Positions 10,999 through 20,600 of a stretch of 64,000 bases of DNA are shown one piece after another. The translations under genes and the position numbers were made by a program. The notes beneath the pieces are model-generated. The model saw only the letters and a list, made by a program, of their open reading frames with translations, was not told the DNA's origin and did no database searches. Source of the DNA: Coprobacillus sp. (lineage in GTDB: Bacteria; Bacillota_I; Bacilli_A; RFN20; CAG-826). Each line of letters starts with the position of its first letter. Position 1 is the stretch's first letter. Where the stretch lies: assembly GCA_021203905.1 (NCBI GenBank), contig JAJQAG010000003.1:1-64000 (forward strand). Direction: 5' to 3'.

Positions 10999-11027
10999 AT
11001 TGTAAACTATAAATCGTCTTAGGACAA
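10999..11027 (-). promoter_or_regulatory. Promoter of lgt-trxB
   Basis: Minus strand TTGTCC (11022-11027) and TACAAT (10999-11004) are 17 nt apart. The -10 is only 10 nt before the lgt ATG and there is no SD, so the mRNA would have a 3-4 nt leader. A small stem (AATTGTC-CTAA-GACGATT) overlapping the -35 could be a weak terminator for uvrA. Confidence 0.55.
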
Positions 11028-11050
11028 TTTATTAAAATAAATTATAGAAA

Positions 11051-13879
11051 CTAACTCTTTAGGACACCACGAAGCGCAATTCCAGTGTAGGATTTAGAAG
11101 ATTTAGCCACCTCTTCTGGGGTACCTGTGGCCACAATGCTTCCCCCTTGGTCCCCTCCTTCGGGTCCTAAATCGATAATGTAATCGGCGTTTTTAATAAC
11201 ATCGAGGTTGTGCTCAATGACAATCACTGTATCACCATGATCCACAAGAGAATTGAGGACAGCAAGGAGTCGTTTGACATCATCCGCATGTAAACCGGTG
11301 GTGGGCTCATCAAGGATATAAACTGTCTTACCTGTAGGTCTCTTTTGTAGTTCGTTAGCGAGTTTCACTCTTTGAGCTTCTCCTCCAGAGAGCGTGGTGG
11401 CAGCTTGACCGAGTTTAATATAACCAAGACCGACATCATCAAGGATCTTGAGTTTACGATATATCTTATCTCGATCTTTAAATAGTGTGAGAGCGTCCTC
11501 CACAGTGAGCTCTAATACCTGATATATGTTTAGTCCCTTGTAGGTTATTTGAAGAGTTTCTTCATTATATCTCTTTCCTTCACATTCATCACACTTAACA
11601 TAGACATCTGGAAGGAAGTTCATATTCACTCTTACCACCCCTCCACCTTGGCATTTTTCACATCTTCCACCGGGAACATTAAAGGAGAATCTTCCCTTTT
11701 GATATCCTCTTGCTTTCGCTTCAATAGTGTTTGCAAAGACATCTCTTATCTCATCAAAGAGTTTGATATAAGTCGCAGGATTACTCCTTGGAGTTCTCCC
11801 TATGGGTTCTTGGCTGACATCCACAACCTTATCGACATTCTCTATGCCCTCGATTGTGTCAATCTCTCCCACAATATCATCAGTGTTATATAAAGCATTT
11901 CTTAAATAGGGATATAAGGTTTGATTGATAAGAGAGGACTTCCCACTCCCACTGACCCCAGTCACACAAGTAAAAGTCCCTAAGGGAATATCCACATTGA
12001 TATGCTTGAGATTGTTTTGACTCGCTCCCTTCATATGGAGATATAAACCGTTCCCTTTTCTTCTCTCTTTTGGAGTGGGGACTTCTAGTTCTCCACTTAA
12101 GTATTTACCAGTAATGCTATTCTTATTATCCATAATATCTTGGACCGTTCCTTGAGCAACCACCTCTCCCCCATGATCTCCAGCTCTAGGTCCTAGATCC
12201 ACAATATAATTCGCACTACGAATGATTTCTTCATCGTGCTCGACGACAATAAGGGTGTTGCCAAGCTTCACCATATCCTTTAAAGTCTTAATTAATTTCT
12301 GACTATCTCTTTGATGTAAACCAATGGATGGTTCATCAAGAACATATAAAACTCCAGACAAACGACTCCCGATTTGCGTGGATAATCGAATTCTTTGAGC
12401 TTCTCCGCCAGAGAGAGACATTGAGATACGTGAGAGGGTGAGATACTCTAAACCAACATCACATAAAAAGTTAGCGCGATTCTCAATTTCATTAAGAATT
12501 AATCTCGCGATTTCTCTCTTTTGAGGAGAGAGGATTTCTCTTAGATGAATAATCCAATCTCTTAGATCTTTAATCTGCATACAACAGACTTGATAGATAT
12601 TCTTATTATCGAGTCTAATAGAGAGCGCTTGTTCATTAAGACGAGATCCATGACAGGTGGTACACTCTCTCTCGGATAAGAAGAGCTCATAATAACTTCT
12701 TATCATGTCCGAGGTAGTCTCATTATAGAGTCTTTCAATCTTAGTCTTAATCCCTTCGATATAGCGGTAGTGATTAGTGGTGTTACCATTAACCGAGGTA
12801 ATAGAGTATTGATGGGGTTGGGTGGAACCATTAAGAACGATATCCACTTGCTTGGGAGAGAGATCTCTAAAAGGAATGTCTCTCGGGATATTATATAAGT
12901 CACAGAGTAATTTAAATTCTTGCCACTCAAGATTTTGGGTGTGCACCTGATGCTTAAAATATCTAATCGCTCCTTCATTGATACTTAAGGAATCATCAAG
13001 AACAATCTTTTTAAGATCGCCTTCAAGTTTAAAACCAATCCCCTTACAATCAGGGCAATAACCCAGAGGAGAATTAAAGGATAAGAGACGGGGTTCTAGC
13101 TTGGGGACACTGAAACCACACTCCCGACAAGTATGTCTCTGTGAGAGGAGGGTTTCAGTATTATCATGTAGTATAATTATTAACCCATCACTGACCTTTA
13201 AAGCAGTCTCAATGGATTCAAAGATTCGACTTCTATTATCATCCTTAACGATGAGACGATCGACGACGACATCAAGGTCGTGTTTCTTGTTTTTATCTAG
13301 GGGTTGAAACTCTTCTATATCGATAATCTTAGAGTCCACTCGTAAACGCATGAAGCCTTGGGCTTTTATCTTCTCTACGACATCTTTTTGGGTTCCTTTT
13401 TCGTGATGAACGATAGGGGCAAGCACCATTATCTTTGTGCCACTTGGATATTCACAGACAATATCTGTCATCTCACTAGGAGAAAGAGAGATGATAGGTT
13501 CATTGTGATTAGGGCAATAAGGGGTTCCAATTCTTCCAAATAAAAGTCTGAGATAATCATAAATCTCGGTTACTGTTCCCACAGTGGATCTTGGATTATG
13601 AGAGACTGTCTTTTGATCGATAGATATCGCGGGACTTAATCCTTCAATAGAATCAACATCTGGTTTTTCAAAGTTTCCTAAGAATTGTCTAGCATAGCTA
13701 GACAAAGACTCCACATAACGACGTTGTCCTTCCGCAAAGATGGTGTCAAACGCTAAAGTAGTTTTTCCACTACCAGAGAGACCAGTAAAAACAATTAACT
13801 TATTCTTTGGTATCTCTAGGGAGATATTTTTTAAGTTATTCTCTCTTGCCCCTTTAATGACAATCTTTTCATCTTCCAT
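11051..13879 (-). CDS. uvrA: UvrA, excinuclease ABC subunit A
   Basis: 942 aa, normal length. This is the damage-recognition ATPase of nucleotide excision repair; it loads UvrB. Two ABC modules: GLSGSGKTTLAFDT (near 33) with SLSGGEAQRIRL and VLDEPSIGLH, and GVSGSGKSSLINQT (near 640) with TLSGGEAQRVKL and ILDEPTTGLH. Zinc sites: CRECGF...CPDC, CTTCHG and the later CEKCQGGG...CDEC. uvrB is not in the window; in Bacillus uvrB-uvrA lie just before hprK-lgt, so the locus is syntenic with losses. The start has an extended -10 eleven nt upstream and no SD. Confidence 0.98.
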   Translation of the reverse strand: MEDEKIVIKGARENNLKNISLEIPKNKLIVFTGLSGSGKTTLAFDTIFAEGQRRYVESLSSYARQFLGNFEKPDVDSIEGLSPAISIDQKTVSHNPRSTVGTVTEIYDYLRLLFGRIGTPYCPNHNEPIISLSPSEMTDIVCEYPSGTKIMVLAPIVHHEKGTQKDVVEKIKAQGFMRLRVDSKIIDIEEFQPLDKNKKHDLDVVVDRLIVKDDNRSRIFESIETALKVSDGLIIILHDNTETLLSQRHTCRECGFSVPKLEPRLLSFNSPLGYCPDCKGIGFKLEGDLKKIVLDDSLSINEGAIRYFKHQVHTQNLEWQEFKLLCDLYNIPRDIPFRDLSPKQVDIVLNGSTQPHQYSITSVNGNTTNHYRYIEGIKTKIERLYNETTSDMIRSYYELFLSERECTTCHGSRLNEQALSIRLDNKNIYQVCCMQIKDLRDWIIHLREILSPQKREIARLILNEIENRANFLCDVGLEYLTLSRISMSLSGGEAQRIRLSTQIGSRLSGVLYVLDEPSIGLHQRDSQKLIKTLKDMVKLGNTLIVVEHDEEIIRSANYIVDLGPRAGDHGGEVVAQGTVQDIMDNKNSITGKYLSGELEVPTPKERRKGNGLYLHMKGASQNNLKHINVDIPLGTFTCVTGVSGSGKSSLINQTLYPYLRNALYNTDDIVGEIDTIEGIENVDKVVDVSQEPIGRTPRSNPATYIKLFDEIRDVFANTIEAKARGYQKGRFSFNVPGGRCEKCQGGGVVRVNMNFLPDVYVKCDECEGKRYNEETLQITYKGLNIYQVLELTVEDALTLFKDRDKIYRKLKILDDVGLGYIKLGQAATTLSGGEAQRVKLANELQKRPTGKTVYILDEPTTGLHADDVKRLLAVLNSLVDHGDTVIVIEHNLDVIKNADYIIDLGPEGGDQGGSIVATGTPEEVAKSSKSYTGIALRGVLKS

Positions 13880-13890
13880 ACTAAAAGATA

Positions 13891-13899
13891 ATTATATCA
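13891..13899 (-). promoter_or_regulatory. Extended -10 promoter of uvrA
   Basis: Minus strand TGATATAAT (extended -10, TGnTATAAT) lies 11 nt before the uvrA ATG; no SD follows. A leader of about 4 nt is predicted. No convincing -35 is visible. Confidence 0.55.
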
Positions 13900-13924
13900 A
13901 ATATCTATGTTTTTAAAATAAGAG

Positions 13925-14701
13925 TTATTTTAAGGCTTCTAATATGAGTTTATAGATCTCATCGCTCACAGTGGCGATGATACATTGATCTCCAAGTTGA
14001 TACTCTCCATCTAAAGAATAGATGTGACCTCCCGCTTCCATGACAAGTAAGATTCCAGGACAGATATCCCAGTAGTTATCAGTAAAGATCATATAACCAG
14101 AGGTTCTCCCACAAGAGGTAAAGGCAAAATCAATTGAAGCGGCCCCTAACATACGGATACGTTTTATCTTATTACTAAGGTAACCAATTACCTTAGATTC
14201 TTTCTCATACCACTCTTGATTATCAAAGACATAGTCTCCAAAGTTAAAACCCGCTTCACTAACATTGACATCGTTGTTAACGTGGAGAGTTTCTTTGCCT
14301 CTATGGGCTCCCTCTCCTTTTATAGCCCAATATAATTCATGAAGTTTAGGAAGATAGATGACCGAGGCCACTATTTCTCTATTCTCAAGTAAAGACATCT
14401 GCATCCCAAATAGAGGAGCGTTATTTGCCATATTAAAGGTCCCATCTATGGGATCAAGTGTCCACGTACGAGAAACTAAGTCAGTGTGACTATGGGTTTC
14501 TTCACTAAGGATGTTATCGTGAGGATACTTCTTTTTTAAAGCCTCTAGGACATACTTCTCACAAGCGATATCCACTGGAGTAAAGAAGTCAAAAGCACTT
14601 TTATCAGTGCGGGTTCTCTCTGGTTTCTTAAAACAATGAGAAAACGCTCCCTGAAGAGTTTTAATCATAAAACGAACTTCTTTGTGATACTCTTTGGCCA
14701 T
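13925..14701 (-). CDS. Inositol monophosphatase family protein
   Basis: 258 aa. Metal-dependent sugar phosphatase fold (IMPase/SuhB/CysQ/FBPase group). Motifs: LSEETHSH (first metal Glu), WTLDPIDGTFNMANN (the D-P-I-D-G-T metal/catalytic motif, near residue 83), and WDICPGILLVMEAGG (the W-D-x-x-P/A-G-x-x-L-x-x-E-A-G-G motif). Substrate cannot be told from sequence: inositol-1-phosphate, fructose-1,6-bisphosphate and 3'-phosphoadenosine phosphate are all possible. The start is fixed by an extended -10 exactly 7 nt upstream with no SD. Confidence 0.88.
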   Translation of the reverse strand: MAKEYHKEVRFMIKTLQGAFSHCFKKPERTRTDKSAFDFFTPVDIACEKYVLEALKKKYPHDNILSEETHSHTDLVSRTWTLDPIDGTFNMANNAPLFGMQMSLLENREIVASVIYLPKLHELYWAIKGEGAHRGKETLHVNNDVNVSEAGFNFGDYVFDNQEWYEKESKVIGYLSNKIKRIRMLGAASIDFAFTSCGRTSGYMIFTDNYWDICPGILLVMEAGGHIYSLDGEYQLGDQCIIATVSDEIYKLILEALK

Positions 14702-14708
14702 TAAATTT

Positions 14709-14734
14709 ATTATACCAGAATAAGAATTATTCTG
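14709..14734 (-). promoter_or_regulatory. Extended -10 promoter of the IMPase gene with inverted repeat
   Basis: Minus strand TGGTATAAT (14709-14717) is followed by 7 nt and then ATG, so the mRNA should be leaderless. An 8-bp inverted repeat CAGAATAA-TTC-TTATTCTG (14716-14734) abuts the box and covers the stop codon of the preceding gene. It could be an operator or a weak transcript-end hairpin. Confidence 0.6.
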
Positions 14735-15224
14735 TTTTCTTTTCTTTGTTAGTTACTTTTCCATGTAATCTATTTCTCTCTTTGATGTATCCAATAAGAG
14801 TGATAGTAAAACCACCTACCCCTCCAACAACATCAAAGAAAGGATAGTAATAGTAATTAGTCCATCCAAGATCAAAATCCTTAGTCCAAGATTGAATTAA
14901 GATAACATAGAAACTAATTCCAGAAACAGAATTTTCTGTCGCGTCACTTGGACGAAAGACATAAGAGCAATATAAAGATATACAAGTGGCAAGGAAAAAG
15001 ACAAAGATTCCTATCATTGTCCAAAACGCTAGTTTAGGGAGTTTCTTATAATTCACAAGAGCAACGATAAAAAAGATGATAAAGATAATAAGAAAGAAGG
15101 TCGAGATAAGTACAGCGACTTCAAGGGAACCTAAAGAGAGAGAAATAATCTCTCCAAGCATCACGATAAAGGCCACAACTCCCATCGAAAATGCTGTGCG
15201 GTAATTGTTCTTTTCTATATCCAT
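14727..15224 (-). CDS. Membrane protein of unknown function
   Basis: 165 aa with four hydrophobic segments (about residues 10-30, 36-58, 68-92 and 125-147). Charged ends (KKTE at the C-terminus, IKERNRLHGK before it) suggest a cytosolic tail. I do not recognise the family. The track ORF starts at 15329, but that start would lie inside tRNA-Pro, so I use the internal ATG at 15224 (MDIEKNNYR). No SD is present; a TATATT box lies 8 nt upstream, so it may be leaderless. Expression by read-through from the tRNA is the alternative. Confidence 0.65.
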   Translation of the reverse strand: MDIEKNNYRTAFSMGVVAFIVMLGEIISLSLGSLEVAVLISTFFLIIFIIFFIVALVNYKKLPKLAFWTMIGIFVFFLATCISLYCSYVFRPSDATENSVSGISFYVILIQSWTKDFDLGWTNYYYYPFFDVVGGVGGFTITLIGYIKERNRLHGKVTNKEKKTE

Positions 15225-15268
15225 ACCAATACAATATATAGGAATATTTTGTTTAACTAAATAAAAAA

Positions 15269-15345
<77 letters not shown>

Positions 15346-15398
15346 ATGACCACTTTTTATTCACTCTATTATATATAATATTTCGTTTTAATTCATCA

Positions 15399-15899
15399 TT
15401 AGATTAACTTCACAACAGTAAAGAAGTCATCTCTGTTATTAAGGAAGTAGATGTGATCAAAGAAGGCAATCTCCTCTTCATCAAGAGGAGTGGAGAACTC
15501 ACCAAAGAATTTATCCATCGCCTTATCTGGGACCACCCACTCCCTATTGACATTCTGCTCTTTAATAACATCATCAGGGAGAGTGAACATCACAAGATCA
15601 ATGCTATCAAAACTATCTTTGTATTGTTTTATCGCTTCGTAGCGGAATTCTTTTCTTGTTTGGGTCGCGTCCATGATGACAATCCCGTTGGGATCAAGAA
15701 CCCACACTTTCGGGAGTTCATAATACATCTTCCAGATAAGTTGTTCGTTCTCAAAGTTTTGAATGCCGCCACCGACAAGATTTCTTAAAGCGTCACTACT
15801 GACGGAGTAGACATGGCCTCCATATTTTCTTTGCACTAAAGAGGTAAAATAACTTTTACCACTTCCAGGGACGCCACTAAGAACGACTAACTTTGCCAT
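15399..15899 (-). CDS. P-loop kinase-like ATPase (AAA_33 / zeta-toxin-like)
   Basis: 166 aa. Walker A GVPGSGKS (9-16) at the N-terminus; VMDATQTRKEFR holds the acidic strand typical of polynucleotide-kinase or zeta-like P-loop kinases (D-A-T then R). The rest is short compared with 5'-polynucleotide kinases. Such proteins phosphorylate nucleic acids or small metabolites; substrate unknown. No antitoxin-like partner is adjacent, so I do not call it a toxin. SD AGAGGAAAG precedes ATG and a strong hairpin sits just upstream in the presumed 5' UTR. Confidence 0.75.
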   Translation of the reverse strand: MAKLVVLSGVPGSGKSYFTSLVQRKYGGHVYSVSSDALRNLVGGGIQNFENEQLIWKMYYELPKVWVLDPNGIVIMDATQTRKEFRYEAIKQYKDSFDSIDLVMFTLPDDVIKEQNVNREWVVPDKAMDKFFGEFSTPLDEEEIAFFDHIYFLNNRDDFFTVVKLI

Positions 15900-15913
15900 G
15901 CTTTCCTCTTAGC

Positions 15914-15933
15914 TGCCTCTTTTATAAGAGGCA
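15914..15933 (-). promoter_or_regulatory. 5' UTR hairpin before the P-loop kinase gene
   Basis: Minus strand TGCCTCTT-ATAA-AAGAGGCA is an 8-bp perfect stem ending shortly before the SD. A TGCTATTAT extended -10-like box lies a few nt upstream, so the transcript would begin at the base of the hairpin. It may stabilise the mRNA or modulate the SD. Confidence 0.5.
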
Positions 15934-16007
15934 ACTAAATGATAATAGCAAATAGAGGGCCTAAATTAAAGCACTACTTTTATTTTGGCTGACTTTATAT
16001 AAAAAAA

Positions 16008-16024
16008 GTTAGCGTTACGCTAAC
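16008..16024 (-). terminator. Rho-independent terminator
   Basis: Minus strand GTTAGCG-TAA-CGCTAAC followed by TTTTTTTAT. It ends the 16050 gene. Confidence 0.9.
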
Positions 16025-16049
16025 TACTCTTGTAAGAAGATAGGTTATT

Positions 16050-16535
16050 TTATAAAAGACCTAGGGATGTGAGATAGACACGATTATAGGATTCTTCTCC
16101 CGCAATAAACTTCTTTCCAAGTTTCGTGTTAACGCAGTCTGGTAAGAATCTCTCTAAGGTCTCTTTTTTCTCTTCTTCACTTAAGAAGTCATACTTGACG
16201 TAGTTCTTCATGAGCATGAGTTGTTCAATACTTAAGATCTCATGAGAAAGAAGATATCTTTGGACCTTCTTGATGTCTTTCTTAATATTAGAGAGAACCG
16301 CTTCATGCTCTTTACGAAGAGCAATCTTGGCTTCCACAGTGGGAACAAAAGCCCCTTCTACATACTTAGAGATAATTCTCTTTCCATCTCTCCACTGACG
16401 ATAGTAATAGGTATGACCAGAGATATGCTTAACTGAAATATATCCCCTTGGAAGAGTGGAAATAATCTCAAGAATTTCTTCTTGATTATGGTATAAGTCA
16501 ATAAGTTGTAAGAGTTTCTTTTCTTTGATATCCAT
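16050..16535 (-). CDS. Hypothetical protein with G-Y-I-S...YYYRQWRDGKRI motif (DUF6788-like)
   Basis: 161 aa, soluble, charged. The segment GYISVKHISGHTYYYRQWRDGKRIISKYV resembles a short beta-hairpin motif seen in small proteins annotated as DUF6788, which read G-x-I-x-x-K-x-I-x-G-x-x-Y-x-Y-x-x-x-x-x-G-K. The following part is helical (about residues 70-130). No enzyme motif is evident. No good SD precedes ATG; a TATAAT lies 21 nt upstream. Single-gene unit with its own terminator. Family resemblance is from memory and weak. Confidence 0.6.
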   Translation of the reverse strand: MDIKEKKLLQLIDLYHNQEEILEIISTLPRGYISVKHISGHTYYYRQWRDGKRIISKYVEGAFVPTVEAKIALRKEHEAVLSNIKKDIKKVQRYLLSHEILSIEQLMLMKNYVKYDFLSEEEKKETLERFLPDCVNTKLGKKFIAGEESYNRVYLTSLGLL

Positions 16536-16640
16536 AAGGGCCGCTCTAATGAAGTTATTATAGAAAATAATAAAATAATCTGCAATAAGTTATGTAAAGA
16601 AATACGATAAGTAGTAGAATACATAAGGAGGATAATCCAG

Positions 16641-17585
16641 ATGAAGATGGGAGTGTTATACGTCAAGGCCCTAAGGTGGTTTATAAAGAGAAGCGAAAGA
16701 CCAGAAAAATGGAAACTCGACTTTTTAAACGAATACCACACCATAAATAATATTACCTACACCCCTAATGGAACGGAGGAACAACAACTCTCTATCTATT
16801 ATCCTAAAAAGGATAATGATAGGAACCATCTTGTTCTTGATATTCATGGTGGGGTTTGGGTGTGTGGAAACCTCAACACGAACATCGCGTATCTCTCCTA
16901 TCTTGTGAAGCAAGGTTATACAGTTGTAAACATTAACTACCGCTTGATGGATAAGGATTTACCCCTCACTGTCAAAGACCAAATGTGTGACGTTTGTATG
17001 GCAATTGAGTGGGTCCACAAAAACATCAACAAGTATAAGCTTCCCAAGCACATTACCATCATGGGAGATAGCTCTGGAGGTCAACTTGCCCTCCTCTACG
17101 CATTGATCAATAAGTCAAATGGTGAACTCAATTATCTCGTCGATAATATCTCCACTTCTATTCCCCTAGAGAGTGGTGTCTTCTCTTCTCCTGTCTTTGA
17201 CTATAAGGGGATAAAAGACCACTACTGCGATGGAACACTCCTTAAGAAGAAAGCCATTCCTTATGTCTTCCCTAGTGGGGTGACAGATGAGAATGCTACC
17301 GCGTACTCCCCGAGCAATTATCTCAAGAATGGATTCTCTCTTCCAATCATCTTTACCGCGAGTCGAAATGACTTCATCCTTGATCAAGCGGAGAAGTTAG
17401 AAGCAACCTGTAATAAAGAAGAGATTACCTATGAATACGTCTACTCCGATAGTAAACTTAACTCCATTGGTCACTGCTATAACCAGATGGTGTCAAGAAA
17501 AGATAAGGGTAGAGAAAAAGATAATATAGTCCGAGAGGCAAATGAGAGAATATTTGCCTTTATGAGTGCTTACGAGAAAATCTAA
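16641..17585 (+). CDS. Alpha/beta-hydrolase, esterase/lipase (HSL/BD-FAE type)
   Basis: 314 aa, cytosolic. Oxyanion-hole motif HGGVWVCG (HGGxxxxG) near residue 71 and nucleophile elbow GDSSGGQLA near residue 143 define the hormone-sensitive-lipase-like esterase group. A later Asp (ASRNDFILDQA) and His (SIGHCY) complete a plausible triad. It hydrolyses short acyl or acetyl esters, perhaps from plant polysaccharides or drugs; substrate not known. AAGGAGG lies 12 nt before ATG, a canonical site. It is one of the few plus-strand genes and converges on por, with a shared terminator between. Confidence 0.88.
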   Translation: MKMGVLYVKALRWFIKRSERPEKWKLDFLNEYHTINNITYTPNGTEEQQLSIYYPKKDNDRNHLVLDIHGGVWVCGNLNTNIAYLSYLVKQGYTVVNINYRLMDKDLPLTVKDQMCDVCMAIEWVHKNINKYKLPKHITIMGDSSGGQLALLYALINKSNGELNYLVDNISTSIPLESGVFSSPVFDYKGIKDHYCDGTLLKKKAIPYVFPSGVTDENATAYSPSNYLKNGFSLPIIFTASRNDFILDQAEKLEATCNKEEITYEYVYSDSKLNSIGHCYNQMVSRKDKGREKDNIVREANERIFAFMSAYEKI

Positions 17586-17602
17586 AAACCACGACATAAA
17601 AT

Positions 17603-17634
17603 AAAAACACGCACAACGGGGTGCGTGTTTTTAT
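17603..17634. terminator. Bidirectional terminator between esterase and por
   Basis: AAAAACACGCAC-AACGG-GGTGCGTGTTTTT is a long stem with A-run on one side and T-run on the other, so it can end both convergent genes. Confidence 0.92.
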
Positions 17635-17650
17635 TTAAATTAAACGGAAA

Positions 17651-20600
17651 TTATAATCCGAACTTCTTGATTCTCTCGAATCTATCACGAGCGTAGTTCT
17701 CACTCTTGGTGAGGAGTTCTTCAGCGTGCTCTGGGTTCACTCTTGGGAGTTGAGAGTATCTGGTTTCACTCATGATGAAGTCTCTGAACTTGGAGTAATC
17801 AGGTTCCTTGCAATCAATCTCAAGACCGGGCTTACCCTCCGCCACCTTACGAGGATCATAACGGAAGATGGGGAAGTAGCCACACTCCACGGCGAGCTTC
17901 TCTTGCTTCATGGCGTTAACAAGTCCACCTTTGATTCCATGGTTGGCACAAGGAGCATAGCAGATAATGAGACTTGGTCCATCATAGCTCTCAGCTTCTT
18001 TAAGGGCTTTGATCGCTTTCATGGGGTTCGCTCCAAGAGCAATCTGAGCCACATAGACTGTGCCATAGCTCATGGCGATAAGAGCAAGATTCTTCTTCGC
18101 TGTGGTCTTACCATTAGCGGTGAATCTCGCAATACTACCAGTTTGAGAAGACTTGGAGGATTGACCACCAGTATTAGAATAGACCTCAGTATCAAAGACT
18201 AAGATGTTCACATCTTCTTCGTTGGCAACGACATGGTCAAGTCCACCATAACCGATATCATAGGCCCAGCCATCACCACCGACAATCCAGATGGATTTAT
18301 CAGCGAGATCACGCTCATAAGTAAGGACTTCTTTCACTTCTTTATCCTTGCTCTTCTTCACTAAATCAACTAATTCAGGAACAATTGAGCGGATTTCTGC
18401 ACGATTTTTGATGTTTTCAAAATATTTATCGATTTCTTCTTTAAGAGCGGGCTCCACAGTATCTCTCTCTTTAGCCGCACTTAAGATTTCAATGATGTGT
18501 TTAAGTTTCGTATCGGTAGCAATTCTCATACCATAACCAAATTCCGCATTATCTTCAAATAAGGAATTAGCCCAGGCAATACCCGCTCCTTCCTTATCAG
18601 TGCAGAATGGAGTTAATGGAGTGGATCCACTATAGATTGAGGAGCAGCCCGTAGCGTTACTCACAAGCATATCTTTACCAAAGAGTTGAGAGACTAAACG
18701 ATAATATGGGGTCTCTCCACAACCTGCACAAGCACCACTGACTTCCATGTATGGCATTAAGAAGCCGACACCTTTCACTGTGTCTGTGGAGAACTTATCA
18801 CTCTTATAAGTGACGTGCTTATATAAGTAATCCGCACCTTCCTCTTGCGGGAATTGTGATTTGGCTTCGACCATCTCAAGAGCAATATGGTCTGGTCTAT
18901 TACCAAGACACTCACTGACACAGAGACCACAACCAACACAGTTCTCAGGAGAGACTTGGATTCTGAATTTGAGCTCTTTGACATTGGGTCCGATTGCTTG
19001 AGAGAGATCATTCTTAACGATTTCAGGAGCGGCTTCCACTTCTTTCTCATCAAGAAGGAATGGTCTAATGGTCGCATGAGGACAGACAAAGGCACATTGG
19101 TTACATTGAATACAATTCTCTTTATGCCAGAGTGGCACTCTATCAGCAATACTTCTCTTCTCTTTGAAGGTAATATCGTTTTCCATAGTGCCGTCAAGTA
19201 ATTCATACTCAGTGAATTTACTCACAGGGAGATTATCACCATTGAGATTTCCAATCTCCATGACATAACTATCAAAGTAGTCATCACCAGTAAGATGAAC
19301 TTCTTTCTTAGGAGAAAGTTTTGCCCACTCTGGATCTACGGGGACTTCTTTAAGTCCTTCCGCACCAGCATCGATGGCTTTGTAGTTCATCTGAACGACA
19401 TCGTCACCTTTCTTAGCGTAGCTCTTCTCGGCATATTTCTTCATCCAGTGTTGTGCTTCTTCATAAGGCATAATGTTCTGGTTGAGATAGAAGAAGGATG
19501 CTTGTAGGGTGGTATTGGTGTGGCGACCCATACCAATCTCACTGGCAATCTTATTCGCATCAATGATATAGAACTTAGCGTGTTTAGTCGCGAGTTGATA
19601 CTTCACTCTATTAGGGAGAGAGTTAATTAACTCTTCACCTTCTAGATCGGTGTTAAGTAAGAAGGTGCCACCATCTTTAAGGTTAGATAACATATCAAAC
19701 TTGTAGACATAAGTATCAAGTGAACAAGAGATAAAGTCCGCATTAGTAACATAATAGGTAGAATGAATTGGAGTCTTACCAAAACGTAAGTGGCTTCGTG
19801 TCACACCACCGGCTTTACGTGAGTCATAGGCGAAGTATGCTTGCGCATATTGGTGAGTGGCGTCACCAATGATCTTAATAGAAGACTTATTCGCGGACAC
19901 AGTGCCATCACTTCCAAGTCCATAGAAAAGGCAAGATGTATAATCGCCTTTGACATGGAAGTTATCATCCACAGGAATAGAGAGATGAGTGACATCATCA
20001 TTGATTCCCACAGTGAAACCATTAAATGGTTTCGCCGCTAAGAAATCATAGACCGCTTTCATATCTTTAGGTTGAGTATCCTTTGAGGATAAACCATAAC
20101 GACCACCATAGACTTCAATGTTATTAAGACCCGCTTGATTAAGAGCGGACACGACATCGAGATAAAGTGGTTCACCAGTCGCACCAATCTCTTTAGTGCG
20201 ATCTAAGACCGCAATCTTCTTGACACTCTTAGGAATAACATCCACTAAGTGTTTCACACTGAATGGGCGATAGAGATGGACTTTGATTAAGCCAATCTTC
20301 TCACCTTTTAATTCATCAATTACTTCAGTAATGGTCTCGGTGACAGAACCCATGGCAACAATGACTCTGTCAGCATCTTTCGCTCCGTAGTAGGTAAATG
20401 GAGCGTATTTTCTTCCTGTTAGTCTTGTGGCTTCATCAAAGTATTTACACGCGACATCGATTACATGGTTATAGTGTTCATTCTGAGCTTCTCTTCCTTG
20501 GAAGTAGATATCATCATTCTCCGCTCCACCACGAGTGACTGGGTGAGTGTGAGGATTAAGAGCTCTTGCTCTAAACTTCTCTACTTTATCCATGGGTAAG

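Noticed and set aside
15399-15899. Zeta-type toxin
   Set aside because: Only the P-loop and general fold match; no antitoxin gene is adjacent.
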